Shown: positions 16,623 to 26,441, counted from the first letter of the stretch. The stretch: DNA of 54,135 nucleotides from Cytophagales bacterium (GCA_004294445.1 REAZ01000029.1:1-54135), one strand, 5' to 3'. Numbers and translations are program-made. Notes: generated by a model from the sequence alone, not told the origin.

Positions 16623-18524
16623 TTACTTTTTAAAATAAAATTTTTCCTCGATGGAAGAAACCTCGCGCGGAACTTGGGCATCGTTGGAACGCTGACGCAC
16701 ATTCTTGCGGACTTGCATAAAAACGTCTTCTATGCGAACACTTGGCTGGCGAATCGCTTTGATAAGTTCTTCGGTATAAAGTCCATTTTTCCCATTTCCG
16801 TCTAATGCACTGCCGCCCGCTTGTGTAGCGTAGGCTATAAAAGTACCTTTGGGAGCTATATCAGTGCCTACAATGCCTTTTTTGTCTGCATCATTTCGGC
16901 ACGCATCTAAGATTAAAATATTCATTACATTGTTTGCCTCTCCCATTTCGCCCAATACTTTTTTCAGTCCTACAGCAGAGTTTGTGTATTCATCTAAGCT
17001 AAGTCCGTTTCGTTCCTCGATAGGCAATAGGAAAGTTTCTCCATTTCTCTCGATGCCATGCCCTGCAAAGTAGAACAAGCCAATACCACCACTTGTACTG
17101 ATTTTTTGCCCGAAATTCAAAATGGCATTTTTCATTTCGTTTTGACTAAGATTCGTATATTTTAATACTTCAAAGCCCAATTTGGTTAGCTCGGTGGCTA
17201 TTGCTTCTGCATCATTTGCAGGATTTTTCAACGGTGCATTTTTGTAGTCTTTGTTCCCTATCACGAGGGCGATGCGTTTTGCAGAAGCGATACTCATCTC
17301 TTTTTCAGGCGTATAAGTTACTTCCAATATTTTTGAGGTAACTACTCCGCTTGAGTTGGCAGCTACTATTTTTATTTGGTTTTCTCCTTGCCTGAGCAAG
17401 ATGTTCCTTTTTAGCTGCACATCACAAGCCCCACTCGGTACTACACCTATTCCTCTGGTTGCTTTTTCTATCTGGATGCCTTCATTTACATAGACTTGCA
17501 TACTTTGCAAGGGCGTAGAAGATTGGATACAAGCATCCACAATAAAGTTTTTTTGCTTTGTACTAAAAATAGTATTGTTCCACGAAATTTGCGGTGCTTG
17601 TGGGGTGTTTTTTGGCTTAATGAAAGAAATATCCCAAAGTTTGGCGGTATTATTTCCTGCTGTTATGATGTACTTGCCATCGGGGGAAAAAGCTACGGAG
17701 GTAATCCAGTCTCCATGCCCTTTGAACTCCTGTTCTACCTTGCCCTGCTGATTCCAAAGTTTTACGGTTTGGTCGAAACTGCCCGTTAAGATGAGCTTGC
17801 TATCGGGCGAAAAAGCTACAGCACTCACCCAATAAAGATTAGCTAATGTCTTGATTACTTTGCCTTTGCTATCCCAAATTTTAGCAGTTTCATCAAAACT
17901 ACCCGTTAAAATATGCTGTGTTTTTGGGGAGATAGCCGCACAAAAAACTTGGTCTGTATGTCCTATATATTTCTGCATTTCTTTGCCTTGCAAATCCCAA
18001 ATGGAGGCGGTGCCGTCCATGCTGGCAGTCAAAATAAGTTTGCTATTAGGGGCAAAAGCCGCCGAACGAATGATAGACTCATGGTAAAGACTTTGGAGAA
18101 CATTGCCTTCGTAGTCCCAGATTCGAGCAACGTGGTCATGACAACCTGTGAGGATATATTTGCCATCTGCCGAGAACGCAACCGCGCCTACGGGGTCTGT
18201 GTGTGCCAAAACCTGCGTAGTAGCCCCTGTTCGCAAGTTCCAGAGCCGCGCCGTATTGTCATCGCCGCCTGTGAGTGCATAACTGCCGTCGGGGGAAAGA
18301 GCGACACTGCGGATAATGCCCTGATGTCCTTTTAGGGTTTGCCAAATTTTCCCTTGCAAGTCCCAGAGTATCGCCGTTTTGTCTTCGCTACCTGTCAAGA
18401 TAAAACTACCATCAGGCGAAAAAGCGACCGAGCGAACCATTTTTTGGTGTGCAAAAGAGCGGATTTCTTGTGCTTGGCAAAAAAGTGATAAAAGTAATAA
18501 GCCAATAAACAGTATATTTTTCAT
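16623..18524 (-). CDS. Secreted WD40-repeat protein with caspase-like domain
   Basis: The 633-residue protein has a signal peptide (residues 1-18, ...LLSLFCQAQE). Seven WD40 repeats follow (about 20-300), each ending in a W-D/N-like pair (ILWDLQGK, RLWNLRTG, KIWDSKGK), which would close into one propeller. A beta-sandwich-like linker (about 315-405) leads to a caspase/metacaspase p20-like domain (417-633): KRIALVIGNKDYKNAPLKN, catalytic His in FYFAGHG (H489) and catalytic Cys in LILDACRND (C542). Both catalytic residues are present, so it is probably an active C14-type cysteine peptidase in the periplasm or outside. Its target is unknown. It sits between flippase and glycosyltransferase genes on the same strand. 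Confidence 0.9.
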   Translation of the reverse strand: MKNILFIGLLLLSLFCQAQEIRSFAHQKMVRSVAFSPDGSFILTGSEDKTAILWDLQGKIWQTLKGHQGIIRSVALSPDGSYALTGGDDNTARLWNLRTGATTQVLAHTDPVGAVAFSADGKYILTGCHDHVARIWDYEGNVLQSLYHESIIRSAAFAPNSKLILTASMDGTASIWDLQGKEMQKYIGHTDQVFCAAISPKTQHILTGSFDETAKIWDSKGKVIKTLANLYWVSAVAFSPDSKLILTGSFDQTVKLWNQQGKVEQEFKGHGDWITSVAFSPDGKYIITAGNNTAKLWDISFIKPKNTPQAPQISWNNTIFSTKQKNFIVDACIQSSTPLQSMQVYVNEGIQIEKATRGIGVVPSGACDVQLKRNILLRQGENQIKIVAANSSGVVTSKILEVTYTPEKEMSIASAKRIALVIGNKDYKNAPLKNPANDAEAIATELTKLGFEVLKYTNLSQNEMKNAILNFGQKISTSGGIGLFYFAGHGIERNGETFLLPIEERNGLSLDEYTNSAVGLKKVLGEMGEANNVMNILILDACRNDADKKGIVGTDIAPKGTFIAYATQAGGSALDGNGKNGLYTEELIKAIRQPSVRIEDVFMQVRKNVRQRSNDAQVPREVSSIEEKFYFKK

Positions 18525-18574
18525 TTTTGTAGGGGTAAAATACTATCCTTATTTACGTAAAATATGGATAATGG

Positions 18575-19825
18575 TTAGCAGCCCCACAAAGTTTTCCTCA
18601 AAATAAGCAGCAATACAAACACAGAAACCACATAACTGATGAGCCAAGTAAGTGGCAATGAGGAAAGTCCGAAAGTTGGGGCTAAAAAATAAACACTCAG
18701 AAAGAACTGACCCACAAAGATGCCCTGCAAAGCTATAAACAGTCTGGTACGCCCCTGTGCCATCAGGATATTGGAAAGCAAATAGTTGATGAGTTTGAAA
18801 AAATCGCCAATTATCACTCCACTGACAAGATACAAAGCGGGCAAGAATGATTCGTCAAATAGCAAAACAATTAGGTGTACCCTTAGGAAATAGACAGCAT
18901 ATAGCCCCACAGCGAGCAATGGAATTAATATTTTGAAAGTCTGTCCTAAGTATTTTCGCAGTTTTTCTGGTTCGCTTACCAAACTGCTCACTTTTGGATA
19001 AAAAACTACTACAAAAGTAGCATTGAACGCGAAGGTATAGCCTTCGGAAAGCCGCATGATAGCCTCCCAAAACCCTGTTTGCTCCATACCAAAAACGGTG
19101 ATATTGTATTCCCGAAGTAGGTACACGCCAAAGCGGTTGAACAGCACAATGCTCAAGCCAATTGCCATAAAATCAGTTAATAGCAATGCTTTTTGCTTGA
19201 TTTTTTGAGTAGATAATGCACTTAGATTGATGAACTGTTGCAGTATTTTCCGAGCAAATGGAAGTGTGATAAATAAAGAAATTCCCTGCCCCATTCCGTA
19301 GGCTATAAGTGCGAATGTGATGGCATTATAATACATTGATAAATAGATACACAATGTACTTAGTATGATGTTTAACGTATTTAGAAAAGCAAATAGTTTG
19401 TAGTGCTGCTCCGATTGGACTACGGCAATTAGAAACAGATTTAATAAGTTGGCTAACAAGGGGATACCTACAAATAATGCCCATATTCCAAAAGAAAAAC
19501 TCTCACCAAAAATAAGCATCAAATTTTCTTGGTAGAAAAACGCCAATAGGCAAGCCACTAAAAAGATGAGTACGTTTATGCACAAACCTGCAACAAAAAA
19601 CACTTGTCTATCTTCTGTTTTCAACTGTCTATCCGCAAGATGCTTAATGATGCCTTTGTTTAAGCCCTCACCTGCAAGAGCTGTTACCATGCCGAGCAAG
19701 TTCTGAAAATGAGCTAACAAGGCAAGCCCACTTGCCCCAAAGTAAGTAGCAAACAATTTGCTGATGATGAGATTGAAAAAAGTTCTTATGCAAACAGATA
19801 AGAATGTCCAAACTGATGCCTTCAA
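18575..19825 (-). CDS. Polysaccharide flippase (Wzx/O-antigen translocase-like)
   Basis: The 416-residue protein is almost all transmembrane helix (about 12 segments) and starts with the MATE/Wzx-type LIISKLFATYFGASGLALLAH. This corresponds to the O-antigen translocase branch, which flips undecaprenyl-linked glycans across the inner membrane. The start ATG overlaps the stop of the M43 protease gene by 4 bases, which implies joint translation although the two products have no obvious shared role. A glycosyltransferase lies two genes downstream. The glycan substrate is not known. Confidence 0.82.
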   Translation of the reverse strand: MKASVWTFLSVCIRTFFNLIISKLFATYFGASGLALLAHFQNLLGMVTALAGEGLNKGIIKHLADRQLKTEDRQVFFVAGLCINVLIFLVACLLAFFYQENLMLIFGESFSFGIWALFVGIPLLANLLNLFLIAVVQSEQHYKLFAFLNTLNIILSTLCIYLSMYYNAITFALIAYGMGQGISLFITLPFARKILQQFINLSALSTQKIKQKALLLTDFMAIGLSIVLFNRFGVYLLREYNITVFGMEQTGFWEAIMRLSEGYTFAFNATFVVVFYPKVSSLVSEPEKLRKYLGQTFKILIPLLAVGLYAVYFLRVHLIVLLFDESFLPALYLVSGVIIGDFFKLINYLLSNILMAQGRTRLFIALQGIFVGQFFLSVYFLAPTFGLSSLPLTWLISYVVSVFVLLLILRKTLWGC

Positions 19826-21099
19826 TTCACTTGGTCTAAAAGTAATAATTTCTGAATTTCGATTTTTTTATCCATGTAAAAAACCATGAAATACAAGCCC
19901 GCACTTAGCCCGTCAAAATCTATCGTGTATAGTTTTTCGCTGACTTGTTGCTGTCGCAAAATCTGCCCTAACTGGTTATATATCAGATACGATTGGATAG
20001 TTATATTGTCATAATCGATATTCACAAATTTAATGGCAGGATTGGGAAACAGCAAAATACTATTTGCTGGATTTGGGTTTACGGGCTTGATAGCTACTTT
20101 TGATAGTAGTAATTCTTTCCGTCTGATGCTATTCTCAAGAACTGTTTTCATGCGCAGTGCTTGCTCTTTGGTAAATAGATTCATGCAAGTATCATCTGAA
20201 TAATCCATGTAATTCTGTACCATGTTTTCAGCCCCACACGAAACAAGCCCACCTTTGCAATCGTAACTATTTCCATCTTGCAGAGGGGTATCTTCGCAAA
20301 AATCATCTTTCTCGCAGCCGCCATCTCCCGAAATATGGATAAGTCCTAAGAAATGTCCTATCTCATGGGTGAGGGTGCGTCCTAAGCTGTACTTTGTACG
20401 TAGGTTAAACTGCCTGATGGTTTTGTTGGAGCCAAAAGCCTGAAAATCTATCACTACGCCATCAGTAACTGCTCCGTTAGGACTTTGCTCCCAGCCGCCA
20501 CCTTCTTGCAAACCCGAACCCGTAGGGAACTTGCTATACCCCAAAAGCCCACTTAGGTCTGTTACCCAAATATTCAAATATTCGGTAGGATTCCAGATAG
20601 TAGGAGGCTTTACCAATGCTTCAAAATCAGTACGATTCCAAATATTCCTGCCGCCATTGTACCGATGAATGCCTATTTCTTTCATACGCACACCCAAGGG
20701 GTCTATTCTTGCTAAGGCAAACTCTATTTTTGTATCCGCAGCAACACCGCCAAATTTTTTGGGAGTGCGCAAGCTATCCGAATTTCTTCGCCTAAAATCT
20801 TGATTCAGCACTTCAAACTGACTGTACACCTGAGCCATACTCAGGTTAAGTCCTTGATTCATAGGCTCTCCGTTGTGAATGATATGAAAAACCACGGGAA
20901 TGACATATACAGTTTCTTCGGTGCGAAGGCGGTGCTGATTTTTCTTTTTTTTGGCAATAAGTAGCTCAATTTCCTGATTGAACGAGGTAAAAGAAGAATC
21001 TATCACACTATCGCAACGCCTTTCTTGGCAAAAAGCAACAAGCGATGAGCAAAATAAAGCAAGATGAAAGAACAAAAACCTGTATAGCAATTTTTGCAT
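19822..21099 (-). CDS. M43 (pappalysin-type) zinc metalloprotease, probably T9SS-exported
   Basis: The 425-residue protein has a signal peptide (1-24, ending VAFCQ), a pro-region, and a catalytic domain with the metzincin zinc motif HEIGHFLGLIH (245-255) and Met-turn NYMDYSDD (about 296). Paired cysteines (CEKDDFCEDTP, DCKGGLVSCGAENM) are typical of cytophagalysin/M43. From about residue 350, LLFPNPAIKFVNIDY through GLYFMVFYMDKKIEIQKLLL matches a type A T9SS C-terminal domain, so the enzyme is likely exported across the outer membrane by the type IX system and then cleaved. The NPNP stretch before it is the usual linker. Confidence 0.9.
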   Translation of the reverse strand: MQKLLYRFLFFHLALFCSSLVAFCQERRCDSVIDSSFTSFNQEIELLIAKKKKNQHRLRTEETVYVIPVVFHIIHNGEPMNQGLNLSMAQVYSQFEVLNQDFRRRNSDSLRTPKKFGGVAADTKIEFALARIDPLGVRMKEIGIHRYNGGRNIWNRTDFEALVKPPTIWNPTEYLNIWVTDLSGLLGYSKFPTGSGLQEGGGWEQSPNGAVTDGVVIDFQAFGSNKTIRQFNLRTKYSLGRTLTHEIGHFLGLIHISGDGGCEKDDFCEDTPLQDGNSYDCKGGLVSCGAENMVQNYMDYSDDTCMNLFTKEQALRMKTVLENSIRRKELLLSKVAIKPVNPNPANSILLFPNPAIKFVNIDYDNITIQSYLIYNQLGQILRQQQVSEKLYTIDFDGLSAGLYFMVFYMDKKIEIQKLLLLDQVN

Positions 21100-21230
21100 A
21101 AGGATATATATAATGTACCCTATTTTTTGGACAGTAAATTAAGCGGAGTGCCTCCAATTACAAAAAATTAACCAAACGGACTACACCTTAGTTTTACACT
21201 AAATTTGTCTAAACTTTGGGGTAAACCATA

Positions 21231-22466
21231 CTATTGTTTTTTAAACCAACTAATATGCTCTTTAAGCTGAACAGACTTTTCAATATCGTCTAAGTTATGC
21301 ACTTTTTGTGAAAGATATTCTAACTCAGAAAGTATGCGAGTTTCCATATCAAGCTCATTCCCTGAGAAAGATTCTTCTATAATTTTATTGGTGTTTTTTT
21401 CTTGTAGGTTTTTGAGATTTTGTGCTACAGCTTGTAGCTTTCTGCGACTTTGTTGCTGTATCTTTATCTTCTCTAATTCTTTGTCTATCTTCTTATAAAA
21501 GGCTATTCTTTGCTCTATCAAAATCAGATTTTCACGCACTGCATCTATTAAGTTTTGCCCAAATTCCACCCCTTCCTCGTCCAATTCAGGTAAATAATCT
21601 TTTTCTAAAATATAGCTTGTGGAATAATCAATATTTTTAAATTCATATATTATATTAATATCAACCATTTTGGCAATGTCAAATCCATCTCTGATTCGGT
21701 AGATTGACTTGTACGCCTCAATCATATTTTGCTCAAAAGCCTTCTTAAGCTGTAAGTCTTCATGCAATCTTTTAATATTGGTATGCATCACTTGCTCCAC
21801 TTTGTCATCATCTTTTGCTTTTTCCAAGCCCAAAGATGAGTTAGCAGTGCTGCTATTAAGTGAGTTTTTGCCACTATGCGCAGCCGTAAGATAATCTAAA
21901 AATTCTTCAAATTCACCTTCAGGGAAGTATGCACTTTTAATTTCATATTTTTTTCCACTCACCGTACTAATCACGCATTTCGCCTCCGAATCATATATTT
22001 TTCGTTGTTTTTTTTCTTCTATCAAAACAGTTGTTGACTCATTTTTCTGAGTAGCGCGGTAGCTTGGTTCTTTTTCTATCAATGCCACTCTTTTTATTTC
22101 AGAAAGATAAATACGTTGCTTACGCCCTTCCAAGCCTACACGAAATTCTAAATAATCGGCAGTAAGCAAAATAGATTTCAGCTGCCCACGCCAAAACTCG
22201 ACTGCAAGAGGTAAAAGCAATGCTAATGCACTCACTATAAAAGCAAGTTTAAAAAAGAAGCCTCCAAACCAAATGCCCATCCAAGCAAGTATAAACCCAC
22301 CGATGAATTTGCCTACAAAACTTCGGTGCATTGGTACGGTTTCTTCTAACTGATATATCGTTTCTGGGAGTTTCAATATTGTATCATCTTTTATTATTTT
22401 GAAGGAAAACACTAAGGTATGTAAGCAAATTACGAAAAATTTTGTATTTATGTTCCCTTGATTCAT
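21231..22466 (-). CDS. Hypothetical membrane protein with PH-like and coiled-coil parts
   Basis: I do not recognise this 411-residue protein. Two adjacent hydrophobic segments (about 51-85) follow a charged N-terminus. Residues about 90-195 alternate strands (LLTADYLEFRVGLEGRKQRIYLSEIKRVAL), reminiscent of bacterial PH-like domains that sit after a membrane hairpin. Residues 225-400 are charged and predicted coiled coil (KIQQQSRRKLQAVAQNLKNLQ). The ATG at 22466 lies 22 bases from the divergent aroE, so their promoters must overlap. Another start at the MHRSF codon (about residue 46) is possible. No operon partner is apparent. Confidence 0.6.
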   Translation of the reverse strand: MNQGNINTKFFVICLHTLVFSFKIIKDDTILKLPETIYQLEETVPMHRSFVGKFIGGFILAWMGIWFGGFFFKLAFIVSALALLLPLAVEFWRGQLKSILLTADYLEFRVGLEGRKQRIYLSEIKRVALIEKEPSYRATQKNESTTVLIEEKKQRKIYDSEAKCVISTVSGKKYEIKSAYFPEGEFEEFLDYLTAAHSGKNSLNSSTANSSLGLEKAKDDDKVEQVMHTNIKRLHEDLQLKKAFEQNMIEAYKSIYRIRDGFDIAKMVDINIIYEFKNIDYSTSYILEKDYLPELDEEGVEFGQNLIDAVRENLILIEQRIAFYKKIDKELEKIKIQQQSRRKLQAVAQNLKNLQEKNTNKIIEESFSGNELDMETRILSELEYLSQKVHNLDDIEKSVQLKEHISWFKKQ

Positions 22467-22488
22467 TAATTTATTAAAAATCTTTTTT

Positions 22489-23244
22489 ATGCGAACTTTT
22501 GGGCTTATAGGAAAAAAACTAACTCATTCTTTTTCAAAAAGATATTTCACAGAAAAATTTGAAAAAGAGAATATACCAGATACTACTTACCAACTTTTTG
22601 AACTACCAACAATCGAAGAATTTCCTCTGCTCATCAAAAGCCAACCTACACTCAGAGGGCTAAATGTAACTATTCCGTATAAATTGGAAGTCTTACCTTT
22701 TCTTAACGAAATAGATGCCGCTGCCCAAAGAATAGGTGCGGTAAACGTGATTAAAGTAAATGAGCAAGGTTACTTGAAGGGATACAATTCTGATTATTAT
22801 GGATTCAAAGAATCGTTAGTGAACTTTTTATCAAATGGAAGCAGTAAGCCCAATTTATCCAATGTCAAAGCATTAATATTAGGTACGGGAGGTGCTTCCA
22901 AAGCTGTAAAAGTTGCCTTAGAAGACTTAGAGATAAACTACTCATTTGTAAGCAGAACACCGAAGAATAATTTAGCATACAGTGAATTAAACCGAGATAT
23001 TTTATCAGCTTATCAACTGATTATCAATACAAGCCCTTTAGGTATGTATCCGCAGGTAAATGATTGCCCTGAAATACCTTACCACTTTTTAAATAATCAG
23101 CATTATTTGTATGATTTAGTTTATAATCCTGAAACTACTCTTTTTATGCAAAAAGGATTAGCACAAGGTGCAAGTGTAATCAATGGATTAGCAATGCTTT
23201 ACTTACAAGCCGAAAAGTCTTGGCAGATTTGGAATGAAGCATAG
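22489..23244 (+). CDS. aroE: Shikimate dehydrogenase
   Basis: The 251-residue protein reduces 3-dehydroshikimate to shikimate with NADPH in aromatic amino acid synthesis. It has the substrate motif GLIGKKLTHSFSKRYF, the catalytic Lys in LNVTIPYKLEV, the NADP loop LILGTGGASKAVKVAL, and the closing YDLVYNPETT and INGLAMLYLQAEKSWQIW segments. The length is normal for Bacteroidota AroE. It runs alone on the plus strand into a terminator shared with coxA. Confidence 0.95.
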   Translation: MRTFGLIGKKLTHSFSKRYFTEKFEKENIPDTTYQLFELPTIEEFPLLIKSQPTLRGLNVTIPYKLEVLPFLNEIDAAAQRIGAVNVIKVNEQGYLKGYNSDYYGFKESLVNFLSNGSSKPNLSNVKALILGTGGASKAVKVALEDLEINYSFVSRTPKNNLAYSELNRDILSAYQLIINTSPLGMYPQVNDCPEIPYHFLNNQHYLYDLVYNPETTLFMQKGLAQGASVINGLAMLYLQAEKSWQIWNEA

Positions 23245-23260
23245 AAAATATCAAATAAGC

Positions 23261-23295
23261 AAAAAAGCCTTACTATTAGTAGCAAGGCTTTTTTT
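23261..23295. terminator. Two-way rho-independent terminator between aroE and coxA
   Basis: AAAAAAGCCTT (23261-23271) pairs with AAGGCTTTTTT (23284-23294) around a 12-base loop. It has an A-tract on one side and a T-tract on the other, so it can stop transcripts from aroE (plus) and from coxA (minus). Confidence 0.85.
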
Positions 23296-23309
23296 ATTTC
23301 TTTCTAATT

Positions 23310-25205
23310 TTAATGTCCGTGATGATTGTCAGCATTATGCTTTTCTTCTTCTATCATTTCTAACTCCGCCGCAATCTGTTCATTCTCATGGGCAAGATTA
23401 GATTCTCTTGTTTCAGATAGCGGAACATTTTGAGGAATGAAGTCCTCTTTTGCACCCGGCTTGCTGTAGTCATAAGGCCACCTATATACTGAAGGAATCT
23501 TTCCAGGCCAATTACCATGCCCCGGTAGTCTCGGCGTTGTCCACTCCAGAGTATTTGACCTCCATGGATTCTCAGGAGCTAATCTTCCGTTGAAAATAGA
23601 ATAGAAGAAATTGAATATGAATATGAACTGTGCTGCCATTACAATTATTGCCGCTATGCTAATGAGCATATTCAAATCTGCATAAGTGCTAAAAGCGTCA
23701 AAGTTTGTCCATGAATAATATCTTCTTGGGAAACCAGCAATACCTATATAGTGCATTGGGAAAAATATAAAATAAACACCAATGAAAGTAATCCAAAAAT
23801 GCACATATCCCAATTTATCGTCCATCATGCGACCAAACATTTTTGGGAACCAGTGATATACACCCGCTAACATACCAAAGAAAGCAGCAGAGCCCATTAC
23901 CAAGTGGAAGTGAGCAACTACAAAATAGGTATCGTGCAACTGAATATCAATAGCAGAGTTTCCAAGAGCTATACCTGTTACACCGCCTGAAATAAAGAAC
24001 GAAACCAAACCAATAGAAAATAACATAGCTGGCGTAAATACGATATTTCCTCTCCAAAGCGTAGTAATGTAATTGAACGCTTTTACAGCCGAAGGAACAG
24101 CGATAATAAGTGTTAATAACATAAATACTGAACCTAAAAACGGATTCATGCCTGTTACGAACATGTGATGCGCCCAAACGATGAAAGATATAAAAGTGAT
24201 AGCTAACATAGAGCCAACCATAGCCAAATAGCCAAATATTGGTTTTCTTGCGTTCGTAGATACAATTTCAGAGGTAATACCCAAAGCAGGTAACAATACA
24301 ATATATACTTCTGGATGCCCTAAGAACCAAAACAAGTGTTGAAATAGCAAAGCACTACCTCCTGTGTTATGCAATGCCTCTCCGTCTATGTATATTTGGT
24401 CTAAGTAAAAACTTGTGCCAAAACTTCTGTCGAAAATTAATAATAAAGCGGCAGAGAACAAAACAGGGAAAGAAAGAATACCGATGATAGCCGTCAAGAA
24501 AAAAGCCCAAATCGTAAGAGGCAATCTCGTCATGCTCAATCCTCGTGTTCTCATATTTATCACAGTAGTAACATAGTTAATACTACCAAGCAAAGAGCCT
24601 ACAATAAATAATGCCATGCTCACCAACCAAAGAGTCATACCTAAGCCAGAGCCTAAACTCGCTTTTGGTAATGCGCTTAGCGGAGGATAAATTACCCAAC
24701 CGCCAGAAGCAGGTCCTGTTTCTATCAGTAGTGAAGTAAACATCACTACGCTCGATGCGAAGAAGAACCAATAAGAAAGCATATTCAAAAAGCCAGAAGC
24801 CATATCTCTTGCACCAATCTGCAATGGTATCAAAAAGTTACTGAAAGTACCACTCAAGCCCGCCGTCAATACAAAAAACACCATGATAGTGCCGTGCATT
24901 GTAACTAATGCTAAGTAGAAATTTTGGTCAAGTCTACCTTGTTCTGTTATCCAACCACCCAAAATTGGTCTTAATATCTCCAAATTTGCTTCTGGAAAAC
25001 CCAATTGCAGGCGGAAAAGAACAGAGAAAAGCCCTCCAATCACAGCCCAGAAAATACCACTTATCAAGAATTGCTTTGCAATAATTTTGTGATCTTCAGA
25101 AAAGATGTATTTTCTTATAAAAGACTGCTCGTGATGTTCGTGGTCGTGATGTTCATCATGATGCACATCTACCACTTTTTCAATTTGAATATCTGATGCA
25201 GACAT
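23310..25205 (-). CDS. coxA: Cytochrome c oxidase subunit I
   Basis: The 631-residue protein has 12 haem-copper core helices, with the CuB and cross-link region FWFLGHPEVYIVLLPALG, haem a/a3 ligands in HDTYFVVAHFHLVMG, and the K-channel-type helices before it. It reduces oxygen to water and pumps protons. A His-rich N-terminus (VDVHHDEHHDHEHHEQ) and a His-rich tail (HNADNHHGH) flank the core and could bind metals, though this is only a suggestion. It is the last gene of the actA-F/coxB/coxA run, 45 bases after coxB. Subunit III is not in the window. Confidence 0.95.
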   Translation of the reverse strand: MSASDIQIEKVVDVHHDEHHDHEHHEQSFIRKYIFSEDHKIIAKQFLISGIFWAVIGGLFSVLFRLQLGFPEANLEILRPILGGWITEQGRLDQNFYLALVTMHGTIMVFFVLTAGLSGTFSNFLIPLQIGARDMASGFLNMLSYWFFFASSVVMFTSLLIETGPASGGWVIYPPLSALPKASLGSGLGMTLWLVSMALFIVGSLLGSINYVTTVINMRTRGLSMTRLPLTIWAFFLTAIIGILSFPVLFSAALLLIFDRSFGTSFYLDQIYIDGEALHNTGGSALLFQHLFWFLGHPEVYIVLLPALGITSEIVSTNARKPIFGYLAMVGSMLAITFISFIVWAHHMFVTGMNPFLGSVFMLLTLIIAVPSAVKAFNYITTLWRGNIVFTPAMLFSIGLVSFFISGGVTGIALGNSAIDIQLHDTYFVVAHFHLVMGSAAFFGMLAGVYHWFPKMFGRMMDDKLGYVHFWITFIGVYFIFFPMHYIGIAGFPRRYYSWTNFDAFSTYADLNMLISIAAIIVMAAQFIFIFNFFYSIFNGRLAPENPWRSNTLEWTTPRLPGHGNWPGKIPSVYRWPYDYSKPGAKEDFIPQNVPLSETRESNLAHENEQIAAELEMIEEEKHNADNHHGH

Positions 25206-25250
25206 ATTTTTAATTTATAGTTATTTTGATTTTCTATTATAAAATTGAAA

Positions 25251-26270
25251 TTATTTCAGTAATTCTGTAAGGTTTACGTCTTTTAACTTCAACCCAGAGA
25301 TATAATCTTGATTTTTCTTTGCCCAAGGCTCCTGCTCTGTAACCCACTGATTAAAGGCTTCAGGCTCATCTACTACGATAATCATACGCATAGAAAAATG
25401 CCCATTACCGCATACTTCAGTGCAAGCCATTTCATAGTTGAACTTGTCATTTTTTAGTTCTTTGCGCATTTCTGCCGTTGTCTTAGTTGGCACAAACCAA
25501 AAAGTAGTAGGCATACCAGGCACCGCATCCATCTTTACCCTGAAGTGTGGCATATAAACACTATGCAATACATCTCTTGCGCGTATTTTTAACTCTACTG
25601 CCTTACCTTTAGGAATGTGAATTTCTCCCGGCATAAAATCATCAAAATTTGCTTTATCGCTGGCGAAGTCCATTCCTAACTGATTAGTACCGTCAATTTT
25701 GGTATAATCATACTTCCCTAATTTGTTGTCTTTCCCAGGGTATCTTACCATCCAGTTAAACTGCTTACCTACGATTTCAAACTGCACAGAGTCTTTTGGC
25801 GCAGGGGCGGTTATCTTGTTCCACTCAATCAGGCCTGTAATCACTAATATAGCCATCACAATGCCCGGAATAACAGTCCAAAGAATTTCTAATTTGGTGT
25901 TATCGGGATACCAATATGCTTTTCTTTCTTCCTTAAATCTAAAAATAAAGGGAAAGAAAAACAACAAACAATGCGTCAAAAAGAATGCAACAGTAATAAT
26001 AGCTGTTGTAGTCCAAAATAAGTCATCCGTAACTATTCCATGCTCAGAGGAAGGTGCTGGCAAGTACTCTGCTTTTCCAGAATACCAGAAGAAAGCACCA
26101 AACCCCACAAAGAAGAATAGGATAAACATAAAAGCATTTACCGTATTGCTATAACCCACACGTTTTTCATGTGCGCCCTTTGCAATATTAACTAAGGCTA
26201 ATATTCTGTACACTAATGCAAAAAGTGCTATAGTGAGAATAATTCCTGCTGTAATGAGAAGACCTGTCAT
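25251..26270 (-). CDS. coxB: Cytochrome c oxidase subunit II (CuA type)
   Basis: The 339-residue protein has N-terminal transmembrane helices (about 4-25, 45-62, 85-110, 130-147), more than the usual two. It has a CuA cupredoxin domain with His in DVLHSVYMP and the ACTEVCGNGHFSMRMI cluster (C-x3-C, H, M ligands). No C-terminal c-haem is attached, unlike caa3 subunit II. In Bacteroidota this oxidase can associate with alternative complex III, so electrons probably come directly from the Act haems. It sits after actF with a 183-base gap that contains an inverted repeat. Confidence 0.93.
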   Translation of the reverse strand: MTGLLITAGIILTIALFALVYRILALVNIAKGAHEKRVGYSNTVNAFMFILFFFVGFGAFFWYSGKAEYLPAPSSEHGIVTDDLFWTTTAIITVAFFLTHCLLFFFPFIFRFKEERKAYWYPDNTKLEILWTVIPGIVMAILVITGLIEWNKITAPAPKDSVQFEIVGKQFNWMVRYPGKDNKLGKYDYTKIDGTNQLGMDFASDKANFDDFMPGEIHIPKGKAVELKIRARDVLHSVYMPHFRVKMDAVPGMPTTFWFVPTKTTAEMRKELKNDKFNYEMACTEVCGNGHFSMRMIIVVDEPEAFNQWVTEQEPWAKKNQDYISGLKLKDVNLTELLK

Positions 26271-26400
26271 AGTGTAATGATAGATATAAAGATTGTTGTT
26301 AATTCCTAATCAATGACAATAAGTGAAACCGAAAGGTTTTAAAAAGTTTAGAGTTTTTCAAAAAAACTTTCAAAACTTTCTGAAATTAAAGACACACTAA

Positions 26401-26441
26401 GTTTTTAACTGATAAAAGTTAATCTTTCCCCAGTTAAAAAC
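26401..26441. repeat. Inverted repeat between actF and coxB
   Basis: GTTTTTAACTG (26401-26411) and CAGTTAAAAAC (26431-26441) are perfect complements around a 19-base loop, 13 bases past the actF stop in the direction of transcription. There is no clear T-tract after the stem on the minus strand. It may be a weak or partial terminator, or a processing site that sets different amounts of act and cox messages. Confidence 0.5.

Noticed and set aside
17913..18335. 140-residue plus-strand frame opposite the WD40-caspase gene
   Set aside because: Repeated WD40 codons produce an open antisense frame; nothing in it resembles a protein family.
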